Of a stretch of DNA of 64,000 nt, positions 7,835-16,781 are shown one piece after another. Source of the DNA: Pelomonas sp963422775 (GTDB lineage: Bacteria; Pseudomonadota; Gammaproteobacteria; Burkholderiales; Burkholderiaceae_C); assembly GCA_963422775.4 (NCBI GenBank), contig CAUJSJ030000147.1, positions 1-64,000 of the forward strand. The letters run 5' to 3'. The stretch's first letter is position 1; each line of letters begins with the position of its first letter. The translations under genes and the position numbers were made by a program. The notes below the pieces were generated by a model. It ran no database searches and was not told where the DNA came from. It saw only the letters and a program-made list of their open reading frames with translations.

Positions 7835-9369
7835 TCGACGCTCCGGCCCTTGAGGGCGAACAGGCCTTGCGGCTTCTTCTGGATGACGAGCACCAGCAGC
7901 ATCAGCAGCGCGATCTTGGCCAGCACGGCGCCCTGCCAGCCTTCCAGCAGCTTGGACAGCACCCCCAGGCCCAGGCCCGCGTAGACGGTGCCGGCCAGCT
8001 GGCCCACGCCACCGAGAACGACCACCATGAAGGCGTCGACGATGTAGCTCTGGCCCAGGTCAGGCCCGACGTTGCCGATCTGGCTCAGCGCGCAGCCGGC
8101 CAGGCCCGCGATGCCGGAACCCAGCGCAAAGGCCATCGTGTCGACCTTGGCCGTGTTGACGCCAACGCATGCAGCCATGCGGCGGTTCTGCGTGACGCCG
8201 CGCACCATCAGCCCGAGGCGCGTCTTGGCCAGCAGCAAGGCCATGCCGCCCAGCACCAGGGCCGCGAAGCCGAGGATGGCGAGACGGTTGTAGGGCAGCG
8301 TCAGGTTGGGCAGCAGCGCCCAGCCGCCGGACAGCCAGCCGGGGTTCTCCACGGCGACGTTCTGCGCGCCGAACAGCGTGCGCACGGCCTGCATCAGCAC
8401 CAGCGAAATGCCCCAGGTGGCCAGCAGCGTCTCCAGCGGCCGGCCGTAGAGCCAGCGGATCACCGTCCGCTCCATCGCCGCGCCGACAAGGGCCGCCGCG
8501 ACGAAGCTCGCCGGCAGTGCGATCCACAGGTAGTAGTCGAAGGCTGCGGGCAGCCAGGCGCGAAAACCCTGCTGCACACAGTAGGTGGCGTAGGCGCCCA
8601 CCATCAGCAGCTCGCCGTGGGCCATGTTGATGACACCCATCAAGCCATAGGTGATGGCCAGGCCCAGCGCGACGAGCAGCAGCACCGAGCCCAGGCTCAG
8701 GCCCGAGAACAGCAACTGGGCACGCTCGCCCCAGGCGAGGCGTTCGCCGATGGCGTCGATGGCGCTCTTCATCGCGGCCTTGGTGGCGGCGTCGGTCTCG
8801 CCGGTCATGCGCTCCAGCAGCAGGGCGCGCGTCGTCGGGTCGGCACTGCCAGCCAGTTCGGCGGCAGCAGCGCGGCGCTGTGTGGCGTCCGCTGACGACA
8901 GCTTGGCACCCGCCACCAGCGCGCTCAGTTGGCCGCGCAGGGCCGCATCGGTCTCTGCCGCCAGCGCGCGTTCGTACAGCGGCAGCTTGGCGGCGCTGGC
9001 GTCCTCGCGCAGCGTCGCCAGTGCCTTGGCGCGCACGTCGCGGTCCTTGGACAACAGGGCCAGCCCCGCCAGGGCCGAGTCGATCTCCCGGCGCAGGCGG
9101 TTGTTCAGCATCGGCTCCTCGCCGTCGGGCGGCACGGTGCCCTGGGCGGCCACGACCACCTTGCCCTCGCGCAGCCGCACCCGGCCGTCGAGCAAGGCGT
9201 GCAGATAGTCCGCCAGCGCCGGATCAGCCAGTGCGACGGCCTCGTTCAGGGCGGCGACACGCTCGTCGCCCTCACCCGCCGCGATGCGCGTGAGCAGCTC
9301 GGGCGAAAGCGCCCAAGCCGAGCAGCCGAGCAGCGCCAGCAGCCAACCAATAACAAGTCGTTTGATCAT
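7831..9369 (-). CDS. urtB: Urea ABC transporter permease UrtB
   Basis: LivH-type permease of the urea transporter. UrtB proteins are longer than amino-acid permeases because of an N-terminal extracytoplasmic domain; this 512-residue protein has a signal-like segment (LVIGWLLALLGCSAWA) and about 200 residues of mostly helical, alanine-rich sequence before the membrane part. The permease begins near LLFSGLSLGSVLLLVALGLA and contains INMAHGELLMVGAYATY and the late VVLGGVGQLAGTVYAGLGLG. ATG start at 9369; it overlaps urtC by 4 bp. A 137-bp gap with a structured repeat separates it from urtA. Confidence 0.95.
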   Translation of the reverse strand: MIKRLVIGWLLALLGCSAWALSPELLTRIAAGEGDERVAALNEAVALADPALADYLHALLDGRVRLREGKVVVAAQGTVPPDGEEPMLNNRLRREIDSALAGLALLSKDRDVRAKALATLREDASAAKLPLYERALAAETDAALRGQLSALVAGAKLSSADATQRRAAAAELAGSADPTTRALLLERMTGETDAATKAAMKSAIDAIGERLAWGERAQLLFSGLSLGSVLLLVALGLAITYGLMGVINMAHGELLMVGAYATYCVQQGFRAWLPAAFDYYLWIALPASFVAAALVGAAMERTVIRWLYGRPLETLLATWGISLVLMQAVRTLFGAQNVAVENPGWLSGGWALLPNLTLPYNRLAILGFAALVLGGMALLLAKTRLGLMVRGVTQNRRMAACVGVNTAKVDTMAFALGSGIAGLAGCALSQIGNVGPDLGQSYIVDAFMVVVLGGVGQLAGTVYAGLGLGVLSKLLEGWQGAVLAKIALLMLLVLVIQKKPQGLFALKGRSVE

Positions 9370-9455
9370 GAAGCCCCAGGCGAACGAAAGCAGTGCCGCG
9401 CGCAGCGCGCACGCCCCTCCAGCGGCCGCCGTGGAACTGGCTCTGCCAGGCCACT

Positions 9456-9506
9456 GGCGGCGCCCCCAGCAGGGGGGCCGCAGCTTCGCTGCGGTAGGGG
9501 GGTTGC
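9456..9506. repeat. C/G-run structured repeat, copy 2, between urtA and urtB
   Basis: On the minus strand: a C-run, a perfect hairpin (CCGCAGCGAAGCTGCGG), then CCCCCC...GGGGGCGC pairing. The layout is that of the element at 5890-5955, with a different inner hairpin. It begins directly after the urtA stop codon, so its transcript could form a stem that stabilises urtA mRNA or reduces read-through into urtB. Confidence 0.55.
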
Positions 9507-10763
9507 TTATTTGGCGGGCTCGTCCTTCTTGCCCTTGTTCTCAGGGATGTACGGGCTCCACGGCTGCGCCTTGACCGGGCCGGGCGTCTTCCACACCACG
9601 TTGAACTGGCCGTCACCCTTCACTTCGCCGATGAAGACCGACTTGTGCAGGTGGTGGTTCTTCTCGTCCATCTTGGACGTGATGCCCGACGGCGCCGTGA
9701 AGGTCTGGCCGGCCATCGCAGCGATGACCTTGTCGGTGTCCGTGCTGCCGGCCTTCTTGACGGCTTGCGCCCACATGTTGATGCCGATGTAGGTGGCTTC
9801 CATCGGGTCGTTGGTCAGCGGCTTGTCCTTGTGGCCGGCGATGCCCTTGGCCTTGGCGTAGTCGCTCCACTTCTTGATGAAGGCATCGTTGGCCGGGGCC
9901 TTGATGGACATGAAGTAGTTCCACGCGGCCAGGTGGCCCTGCAGCGGCTTGGTGTCCACGCCGCGCAGCTCTTCTTCACCCACCGAGAAGGCCACCACCG
10001 GCACGTCGGTCGCCTTCAGGCCCTGATTGCCCAGTTCCTTGTAGAAAGGCACGTTGGAGTCGCCGTTGATCGTCGAGATGACCGCCGTCTTCTTGCCTTC
10101 GGCGGCGAACTTCTTGATCTTGGCGATGATGCTTTGATAGTCCGCGTGGCCGAAGGGCGTGTAGTCCTCCATGATGTCCGTCTCGGGGATGCCCTTGGAC
10201 TTCAGGAAGGCGCGCAGGATCTTGTTGGTGGTGCGGGGGTAGACGTAGTCGGTGCCCAGCAGCACGAAGCGCTTGGCGCCGCCGCCGTCCTTGCTCATCA
10301 GGTATTCCACGGCGGGGATGGCCTGCTGGTTGGGCGCGGCACCCGTGTAGAACACGTTCTTGCTCAGTTCCTCACCCTCGTACTGCACCGGGTAGAACAG
10401 CAGCGAGTTGGTCTGCTCGAACACCGGCAGCACCGACTTGCGGCTGACCGAGGTCCAGCAGCCGAACACGACCGCGACCTTGTCCTGCGAGATGAGCTGC
10501 TTGGCCTTCTCGGCGAACAGCGGCCAGTTGGAGGCCGGGTCGACGACGACGGGCTCCAGCTTCTTGCCGAGCAGGCCGCCCTTGGCGTTGATCTCGTCGA
10601 TGGCCATCAGCACCGTGTCCTTGAGCACGGTTTCCGAGATGGCCATGGTGCCCGACAGCGAATGCAGCACACCGACCTTGATGGTGTCGGCGGCGTGGGC
10701 GGCGGGGGTGAGGAGAGCGGCGGCGGCGGAAGCGGCCAGGGTCAGGGCAGAACGGCGAAGCAT
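9507..10763 (-). CDS. urtA: Urea ABC transporter substrate-binding protein UrtA
   Basis: Periplasmic urea receptor, 418 residues, first gene of urtABCDE. A Sec signal peptide (about residues 1-24, ending AAHAAD) precedes the mature start DTIKVGVLHSLSGTMA. Conserved UrtA blocks include VVFGCWTSVSRKSVLPV, LLFYPVQYEGEE and FVLLGTDYVYPRTTN. The protein ends in a lysine-rich tail. A GGAGG ribosome site is 8 bp before the ATG. A sigma-54 type promoter about 55 bp upstream suggests nitrogen control. No urease genes are in the window. Confidence 0.96.
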   Translation of the reverse strand: MLRRSALTLAASAAAALLTPAAHAADTIKVGVLHSLSGTMAISETVLKDTVLMAIDEINAKGGLLGKKLEPVVVDPASNWPLFAEKAKQLISQDKVAVVFGCWTSVSRKSVLPVFEQTNSLLFYPVQYEGEELSKNVFYTGAAPNQQAIPAVEYLMSKDGGGAKRFVLLGTDYVYPRTTNKILRAFLKSKGIPETDIMEDYTPFGHADYQSIIAKIKKFAAEGKKTAVISTINGDSNVPFYKELGNQGLKATDVPVVAFSVGEEELRGVDTKPLQGHLAAWNYFMSIKAPANDAFIKKWSDYAKAKGIAGHKDKPLTNDPMEATYIGINMWAQAVKKAGSTDTDKVIAAMAGQTFTAPSGITSKMDEKNHHLHKSVFIGEVKGDGQFNVVWKTPGPVKAQPWSPYIPENKGKKDEPAK

Positions 10764-10818
10764 CGGGTTGTCCTCCAGAGGGTTTGGGGATGAAGTTCGG
10801 TAGCCGATGCCACCGTCC

Positions 10819-10833
10819 GCAAGGCCCGTGCCA
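10819..10833 (-). promoter_or_regulatory. Sigma-54 (-24/-12) promoter of urtA
   Basis: On the minus strand, TGGCACGGGCCTTGC matches the sigma-54 consensus TGGCAC-N5-TTGC at every fixed position, with the GC of the -12 element about 55 bp before the urtA ATG. Urea transport is normally induced by nitrogen limitation through NtrC and sigma-54, so the location fits. No convincing NtrC dimer site was found upstream; GGTGC-N5-GCACC nearby has the half sites in the wrong order. Confidence 0.7.
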
Positions 10834-10961
10834 GCCCGTGAACTTCGTCACGCTCCACAACGGGCGAGCAAGATCGCGCCGTTGTGGTGCAAGCCGCACC
10901 GTTGGCGTACTGCAGCATGGGGCGCCGCACCAGACCGGGCAAGCAGCGCCCCGGTTTGTGC

Positions 10962-11708
10962 TCAGCCGGCCAGGCCGCGCAAGACCTGGGACCGGCTCCG
11001 GCTGACCGGCAAGCTACGGCCGTCCTTCAGCTCGGCATTGAGCTGGCCATTGGGCAAGCGCCGAAAGCGCGCCACCCCGTCGAGGTTGACGATGCAGCCG
11101 CGGTGGATGCGCACGAAGCGCTGCGGGTCCAGCCGCTCCTCCAACCGCGCCAGCGCCAGGTGCAGCAGATGCTCGGCACCACCGGCGTGCACGGCCACGT
11201 AGTCGCCCACCGCCTCGAAGTGGCTGACGTCATTCACGGCCACCGGCACGATGGCCACGCCGCTGCGCACGAACAGGCGCGTCAGCGGCCCCCGGCCGAG
11301 CAACTCGGCCAGGCGCTCCAGCGCCGGTGGGCAGGGCTCGCCCAGGGCCGCACGCACGCGTTCCAGCGTCGCGTTCAAGCGCTCGGCACCGAACGGCTTG
11401 AGCAGATAGTCCAGCGCACCAAGTTCAAAGGCCGTGATGGCATGCTCGGCATGGGCCGTCGTGAAGATGACCAGCGGTGGCGTGCCGGCCTCGGCAACAC
11501 GCCGCAGCACCTCGGTGCCCAGCAGCCCCGGCATCTGGATGTCCAGGAAGACCAGCTCGGGCCTCAGGCGCTGGATTTCGGCCAGGGCCGCCGGGCCATC
11601 GGCCGCCTCGCCGATGCAGTGCAGCCAGGGCAGGCCGCGCAGCAGATGGCGCAGGCCGGCGCGGGCGACGGGCTCGTCGTCGGCGATCAGCGCGGTGACG
11701 GCCGTCAT
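10962..11708 (-). CDS. LytTR-family response regulator
   Basis: A 248-residue regulator with an N-terminal receiver domain (acidic pocket IADDEP; phosphoacceptor D in ELVFLDIQMPG; conserved K in YLLKPF) and a C-terminal LytTR DNA-binding domain (VSHFEAVGDYVAVHAGG, then RIHRGCIVNLDGV). The ATG at 11706-11708 overlaps the stop of the upstream kinase gene as ATGA, which settles the start. It forms an AlgR/LytR-type pair with that kinase. The 197 bp downstream separate it from urtA. Targets unknown. Confidence 0.92.
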   Translation of the reverse strand: MTAVTALIADDEPVARAGLRHLLRGLPWLHCIGEAADGPAALAEIQRLRPELVFLDIQMPGLLGTEVLRRVAEAGTPPLVIFTTAHAEHAITAFELGALDYLLKPFGAERLNATLERVRAALGEPCPPALERLAELLGRGPLTRLFVRSGVAIVPVAVNDVSHFEAVGDYVAVHAGGAEHLLHLALARLEERLDPQRFVRIHRGCIVNLDGVARFRRLPNGQLNAELKDGRSLPVSRSRSQVLRGLAG

Positions 11709-12730
11709 TCGTCGTCGCCGTCGTGATGCAGGGGCAAGCGCAACTCGGCGTGCAACCCCTGGCCTGGCACGGTCCGCAGGGCCAGCGACGCGCTGCCGCC
11801 GTAGAGCCACCCCAGGCGCTCGCGCAGGCGGCGCAGGCCGGTTCCGCCAGCCGCCAGCGCGGCCGGCTCGGCGCCCATGCCGTCGTCGTCGACGGTGACG
11901 AGCAGGGTCTCGCCCTCCACCCGTGCCCGCACGCGGACCGTGGTGGCCTCCACGCGCGGCGCGGCGCCGTGGCGCACGGCGTTCTCCACCAGGGTCTGCA
12001 GCGCGAAGCTGGGCACCGGCGCCCCCAGCGCCTCCGGCGTGAACTCCGCATCCACCACCAGGCGTTCGCCAAACCGTATGGCCTCGATATCGAGATAGAG
12101 CTGCACGACGGCCCACTCCTCCCGCAACGTGACCCGCTCGCGCGGATTGTCAAAGCTCGCACGCAGCAGGGCGGCCAGTTGCTCGGCCGCGCGCGTGGCG
12201 CGCTCCGGGTCCAGCGGGATCAGCTGCACGACCGTGTGCAGCGCGTTGAACAGGAAGTGCGGATGCAGCTGGGCCCGCAGCGCTGCGAGCTGGCTGCGCG
12301 CCTGCAGCGCCTGCAGCTGCGCATTGCGGGCGGCGGCGCGCTGCGCGTAGGCGACGCCGGCAATCATCACGTAGAACCACACGCCGGTGACGAGGTAGGC
12401 CGGCAGCCCCGGCCCGACCACGACGACGACGCGGCCCACCACCAGGCTCTCGACGACGCTGTTCGCCGCCACCCAGGCCAGCGCATACAGCGCCGCGCCG
12501 AGTGCGTGCTTGGCGACGAAGCCCAGCTTGAGCGGATGCGGCCAGGGCAGCCGCGCGGTGAAGCGGTGCACCACGAGACCCAGCACCGCCGCTGTCGCCA
12601 TCAGCCGCACCGAGTAATGCAGCGCCGACGCGAAGCCCGCGCCATGCACCGTCATCATCAGCACTGCGAAAAGCGCGGCCACCGGCAGCCAGCCGATCAG
12701 CCATTGCGCCCAGATCCAGGTTCGCCCCAT
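11705..12730 (-). CDS. LytS/YehU-type sensor histidine kinase
   Basis: A 341-residue membrane kinase. About four hydrophobic segments lie in the first 150 residues (for example LIGWLPVAALFAVLMMTV), then a short coiled segment leads to the His_kinase domain with the phospho-site motif LHPHFLFNALHTVVQLI, and a C-terminal ATPase domain (LVENAVRHG, DDDGMG, GTGLRRLRERL). There is no large extracytoplasmic sensor domain, so the signal is probably sensed in or near the membrane. AGGA lies 5 bp before the ATG. It overlaps the response regulator gene by 4 bp. Confidence 0.92.
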   Translation of the reverse strand: MGRTWIWAQWLIGWLPVAALFAVLMMTVHGAGFASALHYSVRLMATAAVLGLVVHRFTARLPWPHPLKLGFVAKHALGAALYALAWVAANSVVESLVVGRVVVVVGPGLPAYLVTGVWFYVMIAGVAYAQRAAARNAQLQALQARSQLAALRAQLHPHFLFNALHTVVQLIPLDPERATRAAEQLAALLRASFDNPRERVTLREEWAVVQLYLDIEAIRFGERLVVDAEFTPEALGAPVPSFALQTLVENAVRHGAAPRVEATTVRVRARVEGETLLVTVDDDGMGAEPAALAAGGTGLRRLRERLGWLYGGSASLALRTVPGQGLHAELRLPLHHDGDDE

Positions 12731-12805
12731 CGAGATCCTTCGCTTCAGTTGTCCTTGCGGGCCGAGCGCCGGGCCGCTCCCAAGCCGGCCCGCCTCGGGC
12801 GATGT

Positions 12806-12828
12806 GCTTGCCGGTCAATCCGGCAAGC
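12806..12828 (-). terminator. Hairpin downstream of the secreted-protein gene
   Basis: GCTTGCCGG and CCGGCAAGC pair perfectly (9 bp) around TCAAT, starting 8 bp after the stop codon of the gene at 12836-13453. No U-run follows, so it may end transcription weakly or only protect the mRNA 3' end. Confidence 0.45.
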
Positions 12829-12835
12829 ATCGCCG

Positions 12836-13453
12836 TCACCTCGGGGGACCGGCCAAGGTACTCCTTGGACGAGGGGCTGCGTCCCGCGACGTGCGCTTGG
12901 CTATCACCGTCAGCGTTCCTTCTTCCCAGCTCGCACCATTGTCATAGGAGCGGTCCTGGCGCATCTTGAAGCGGTCGGCCGTGATCTCCGAGAACCGCGT
13001 GCGCGTCAGCATCGGCTTGCCCTCGGCGTTCTGGCCGCTGCCCTCCAGGCGCATCTCGCCGTCCTGCCACTGCCCGCTGCTGCTGCCGAAGCGCGCGCGG
13101 TAGACGTCCAGGCCGCTGATGAGCCAGCGCTTGGTCTTGGCGTCGAAGATGCGCTGGCTGTGGCTCAGCGACAGCGGGTTGCCCGACGCGTCGAGGATGC
13201 GCAGTTCGTCGTCCAGGCCATAGCCATCGAAGGACTTCCAGGCCTTCCAGCTGCCCACCAGCTTGGGCGCGCCGTGGATCATCGCGGCCAGGCCGTTGAC
13301 CTTGGGCGCCACCTCCAGCTCCCACTGGCCGACGAGAAAGTCGAACTGCGCGGCTTCGGCCGGGACGCTGGCGGCAGCCGGACTGGCGCCGCCGTGTTGA
13401 GCATGGGCAATGCCGGCCAGCGCGATGGCCAGAGACAGGATGAAGGCTTTCAT
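12836..13453 (-). CDS. Secreted DUF1579-like protein
   Basis: A 205-residue protein with a clear Sec signal peptide (MKAFILSLAIALAGIAHAQ). The mature part starts with FDFLVGQWELEVAPKV, a lipocalin-like opening seen in DUF1579 and related beta-barrel domains, and has repeated beta-strand patterns (WKSFDGYGLDDELRILDASG, GSGQNAEGKPMLTRTRFSEI). The ATG at 13453 is chosen for the signal peptide; the frame is open upstream without meaning. It is divergent from the ABC exporter and separated from the kinase gene by 105 bp. No function can be assigned; a small-molecule-binding barrel is a guess. Confidence 0.65.
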   Translation of the reverse strand: MKAFILSLAIALAGIAHAQHGGASPAAASVPAEAAQFDFLVGQWELEVAPKVNGLAAMIHGAPKLVGSWKAWKSFDGYGLDDELRILDASGNPLSLSHSQRIFDAKTKRWLISGLDVYRARFGSSSGQWQDGEMRLEGSGQNAEGKPMLTRTRFSEITADRFKMRQDRSYDNGASWEEGTLTVIAKRTSRDAAPRPRSTLAGPPR

Positions 13454-13586
13454 GGCGTCTCCAAAAACAAGGGATGGCGCCAGCATCGCGACACGCAAGG
13501 CGCCTGGCGAGCCCGATTCGCCGAGTGGCAGAACGGCGCCGTCCAACGGTGCGCCAGCGGCCCGCCCGCTTCCTACATTGGCCGGC

Positions 13587-14291
13587 ATGCAAGTTCAAAC
13601 CCAAGCACTCATCCGCCTGCGCGGCGTCGGCAAGACCTACCCCGCTGCGGGTGGCGACTTCCACGCACTGCGCGCCCTCGACCTCGACATCCGCGCCGGC
13701 GAGTTCGTTGCCGTCGTCGGCCCGTCGGGCAGCGGCAAGTCGACGCTGCTCAACCTGCTCGCCGGCATCGACCGCGCCGGCAGCGGCGATCTCAGCGTGG
13801 CGGGCCAGGACCTGCGCGCCCTGCCCGAACGCGCCCTGTCACGTTGGCGAGGCAAGGCCGTGGGCGTCGTCTTCCAGTTCTTTCAGCTGCTGCCCACGCT
13901 GACGGCGCTGGAGAACGTCATGCTGCCGATGGACTTCTGCGACCAGTGGCCCGCCGCGGAACGGCCCGCACGAGCGCGCGCGCTGCTGGAGCGCCTGGGT
14001 GTGGCCGACCAGGCCGACAAGTTCCCGACGGCGCTCTCGGGTGGCCAGCAGCAGCGCGTCGCTCTCGCCCGCGCGCTGGCGAATGCGCCGGCGCTGATCC
14101 TGGCTGACGAGCCCACGGGCAATCTCGACTCTGCCAACGCCGAGGCGCTGCTCGCGCTGCTCGCTGGTCTCGCCCGCGAGCAAGGCGTCACCATCGTCAT
14201 GGTCACACACGAGGCCGCGGCGCTCGGCCAGGTGCAGCGCAGCCTGCGCCTGCGCGATGGCCGCCTCGTCGAGGACCGCCGTCATGCTTGA
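13587..14291 (+). CDS. ABC exporter ATP-binding protein (LolD/MacB type)
   Basis: A 234-residue ATPase of the family that drives FtsX-like permeases (lipoprotein release, antibiotic and peptide export). Walker A GPSGSGKST is at residues 45-53, the signature is LSGGQQQRVALARAL, Walker B is ALILADEPTGNLDS and the switch histidine is in MVTHEAA. The ATG at 13587 gives the family's usual length; the frame is open upstream. Its stop overlaps the permease start by 8 bp, so the two are one transporter. The substrate is unknown. Confidence 0.93.
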   Translation: MQVQTQALIRLRGVGKTYPAAGGDFHALRALDLDIRAGEFVAVVGPSGSGKSTLLNLLAGIDRAGSGDLSVAGQDLRALPERALSRWRGKAVGVVFQFFQLLPTLTALENVMLPMDFCDQWPAAERPARARALLERLGVADQADKFPTALSGGQQQRVALARALANAPALILADEPTGNLDSANAEALLALLAGLAREQGVTIVMVTHEAAALGQVQRSLRLRDGRLVEDRRHA

Positions 14292-16641
14292 CTCACGTTC
14301 ACGCAAGACCTGGCGCGACCTCTGGCAGCACCGCGCACGCAGCGTCCTCGTCGTGCTTGCCGTGGCACTGGGGCTCACAGCCGCCGGCACCATCCTCAAC
14401 GCCTGGGCGCTGGTGGAACGCGCCACCGACCAGGGCTACCGCGCCAGCCTGCCGGTGTCGGCCACGCTGGTGCTGGACCGCGCCGACGCGCCGGCACTCG
14501 CCATCGCACAAGCCCAACCCGGCATCGCCGCGGCGCGGCTCAGGCGCAGCGTGATGGCCGCCGTGCAGGCCAATGGCCGGGCGCGCAACGCCGTCGTCGT
14601 CGCGCTGGACGACTTCCAGCGTGCCGACATCGCCCGCCTGCAATCCGATGCGCCACTCGGGCCTCCGGCGGGCGGCAGCCTGTGGATCGAACGCTCGTCG
14701 CTGGACTTCTCCGGCGCCAGCGTCGGCGAGCCCGTGTCGCTGCGCCTGACCGGCGGCGAGACCCAGTCCGTCGACATCCAAGGCCTGGTTCGCGACGTCA
14801 GCCTCGCGCCGGGCTGGATGGAGAACATCGTCTACCTCTACGCCAGCGAGGCGACGCTGGCCCGCCTGGGTGCGCCGACCGGCTTCAACGAACTGCAGCT
14901 GCGCGTGCACGACGGGCACGCCACGCGCGCGGACGTGCGCCGCATCGTCGAGGCGTTGGAAGCCAGACTATCCGCCGCCAGCTACACCGTGAAGAGCATC
15001 GACGTGCCCGAACCCGGTCAACACATCCACGCCGCGCAGATGGACTCGCTGCTGATGACACAGGGCGCCTTCGGCCTGCTGGCGCTGCTGGCCTGCGGCT
15101 TTCTCGTCGTCAACCTCGTGGCCGCGATGCTGGCCGGGCAGACGCGCGAGATGGCCGTCATGAAAGTGCTGGGCGGCTCGCCGGCACAGATCGGCACCAT
15201 GGTGCTGGCGCAGGCTGGCGCGCTGGGCCTGCTGGCGTCGCTGATCGCGCTGCCTGCTGCGCTGTGGCTGGGCCGGGCCTACGGCGGGCTGAAGGCCGAG
15301 TTGCTGAACTTCCCGCTGGACGGCATCGCGACGCCGGCTTGGGGCGTTGCGCTGCAACTCGTCGTCGGCATCGGGCTGCCGCTGGCCGCCGCCGCGCTGC
15401 CGGTGCGGGCCGCCCTGCGCCGGCCGGTGGGTGAGGCGCTGCGCGACATCGGCATCACGCGCGGTGGCCAGGCGCTCAGTGTCAGGCGCGGTGCGCTCGC
15501 GGCACGCCTGGTGCCCCATCTCGGCGGCTGGGCGCGGCCGTTGCTGCTGTCGGTCGGCAACGCCTTTCGCCGGCGCCAGCGCATGTTGCTGACCGTGCTG
15601 GCGTTGGCCAGCGGCGGCGCGGTCTACCTGGGCGCGGCCAATCTGCGCAGTGCGGTGAGCGGTTCGGTGGACGATCTTTTCGGCGCTCAGCGCTACCAGC
15701 TGCAGGTCCGCGCCACGGCGCCATCGCCCGCTTCGAAGCTGGAGGCGCTGGCGGCCGAGGTGCCCGGCGTCGCGCAAGCCGAGGCCTGGCGCGGCCTGCG
15801 GATCCATCTCGGCAGCGAGCCGCTGACGCTGCTTGGCGTGCCGACCGCCGGTCATCTGCTGGCGCCGCGCCTGCTCGAAGGCCGCTGGTTGGCAGCAGAC
15901 GGTGAACTCGTCGTGAGCCGCCTGCTGTTGAAGCAGCAACCCGCGCTGAGCGTCGGCAGCAGGCACCGCATGGCCGACCGGGACTGGACGGTCGTCGGCC
16001 TCGTCGACAGCGGCCCGCAGGCGCTGGCCTACACGTCGCGCGCCACGCTGGACGCGCTGGCCGGCAACGACCTCGCGACCAGCCTCGTGCTGAGGCTGGA
16101 CTCGCCCAACTCGCCCGTCGCGCTGCTGGACGCCGTGCAGCATCTGCGAGAGGCGCTGGCCGAGGCGGGCATCGGCATCGCCAGCAGCCAGTCGCAGGCC
16201 GAGAACCGCCGCGTCGTCGAAGACCACCTGCTGATGGTGGTGGACTTCCTCGGCGCGATGGGCCTGGTGATGATCGCCGTCGGCGCGATGGGCCTGGCGT
16301 CGACCATGGGCCTGGCCGTGCTGGAACGCCAGCGCGAGATCGGCGTGCTGCGCGCCATCGGCGCACGCGATGGCGCCATCCTCGGGCTGATCCAGATCGA
16401 GGGCCTGACCATCGTCGTGCTGGCCTGGCTGACATCGCTGCCACTGTCTCTGCCCATCAGCGCGCTGCTCGAAGTGGCCTTCGGCCGCATCATGTTCAGC
16501 GTGCCGTGGCGGCTGCTGCCGAGTGCTGGCGTGGCCTTCGGATGGCTGGGATTGATGGCGCTGATTTCGCTGCTCGCCTGCGCCCTGCCCGCGCGTCGCG
16601 CGCTGCGGATTCCCGCTGCAAAAGCACTCGCATACAACTGA
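14284..16641 (+). CDS. FtsX-family ABC transporter permease
   Basis: A 785-residue inner-membrane permease with two FtsX repeats. A first membrane helix (VLVVLAVALGLTAAGTILNA) is followed by a large periplasmic domain (about residues 45-250). Then comes a block of three helices with the family motif GQTREMAVMKVLGGSPAQIG, a second periplasmic domain, and a last block with LERQREIGVLRAIGARDGAIL. This is the arrangement of MacB/LolCE-like exporters acting between inner membrane and periplasm. It overlaps its ATPase gene by 8 bp. No membrane-fusion partner is adjacent. Confidence 0.92.
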   Translation: MLDSRSRKTWRDLWQHRARSVLVVLAVALGLTAAGTILNAWALVERATDQGYRASLPVSATLVLDRADAPALAIAQAQPGIAAARLRRSVMAAVQANGRARNAVVVALDDFQRADIARLQSDAPLGPPAGGSLWIERSSLDFSGASVGEPVSLRLTGGETQSVDIQGLVRDVSLAPGWMENIVYLYASEATLARLGAPTGFNELQLRVHDGHATRADVRRIVEALEARLSAASYTVKSIDVPEPGQHIHAAQMDSLLMTQGAFGLLALLACGFLVVNLVAAMLAGQTREMAVMKVLGGSPAQIGTMVLAQAGALGLLASLIALPAALWLGRAYGGLKAELLNFPLDGIATPAWGVALQLVVGIGLPLAAAALPVRAALRRPVGEALRDIGITRGGQALSVRRGALAARLVPHLGGWARPLLLSVGNAFRRRQRMLLTVLALASGGAVYLGAANLRSAVSGSVDDLFGAQRYQLQVRATAPSPASKLEALAAEVPGVAQAEAWRGLRIHLGSEPLTLLGVPTAGHLLAPRLLEGRWLAADGELVVSRLLLKQQPALSVGSRHRMADRDWTVVGLVDSGPQALAYTSRATLDALAGNDLATSLVLRLDSPNSPVALLDAVQHLREALAEAGIGIASSQSQAENRRVVEDHLLMVVDFLGAMGLVMIAVGAMGLASTMGLAVLERQREIGVLRAIGARDGAILGLIQIEGLTIVVLAWLTSLPLSLPISALLEVAFGRIMFSVPWRLLPSAGVAFGWLGLMALISLLACALPARRALRIPAAKALAYN

Positions 16642-16781
16642 ATCACGGTAAGCCCCAATCGCTATTTGAAGCACTTCTCAAGAGAATCCACGCCTCCCGG
16701 CAGTCGGCGACGCTCTTGAGTCACACAACATTACAGAAGTCGTACGAAACGCAAGGTTGGCGTCGCCGGGTGGCCCGCAAG

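Noticed and set aside
10879..10905. NtrC binding site upstream of the urtA promoter
   Set aside because: GGTGC-N5-GCACC is present but the half sites are in the reverse order compared with NtrC sites (GCACC...GGTGC).
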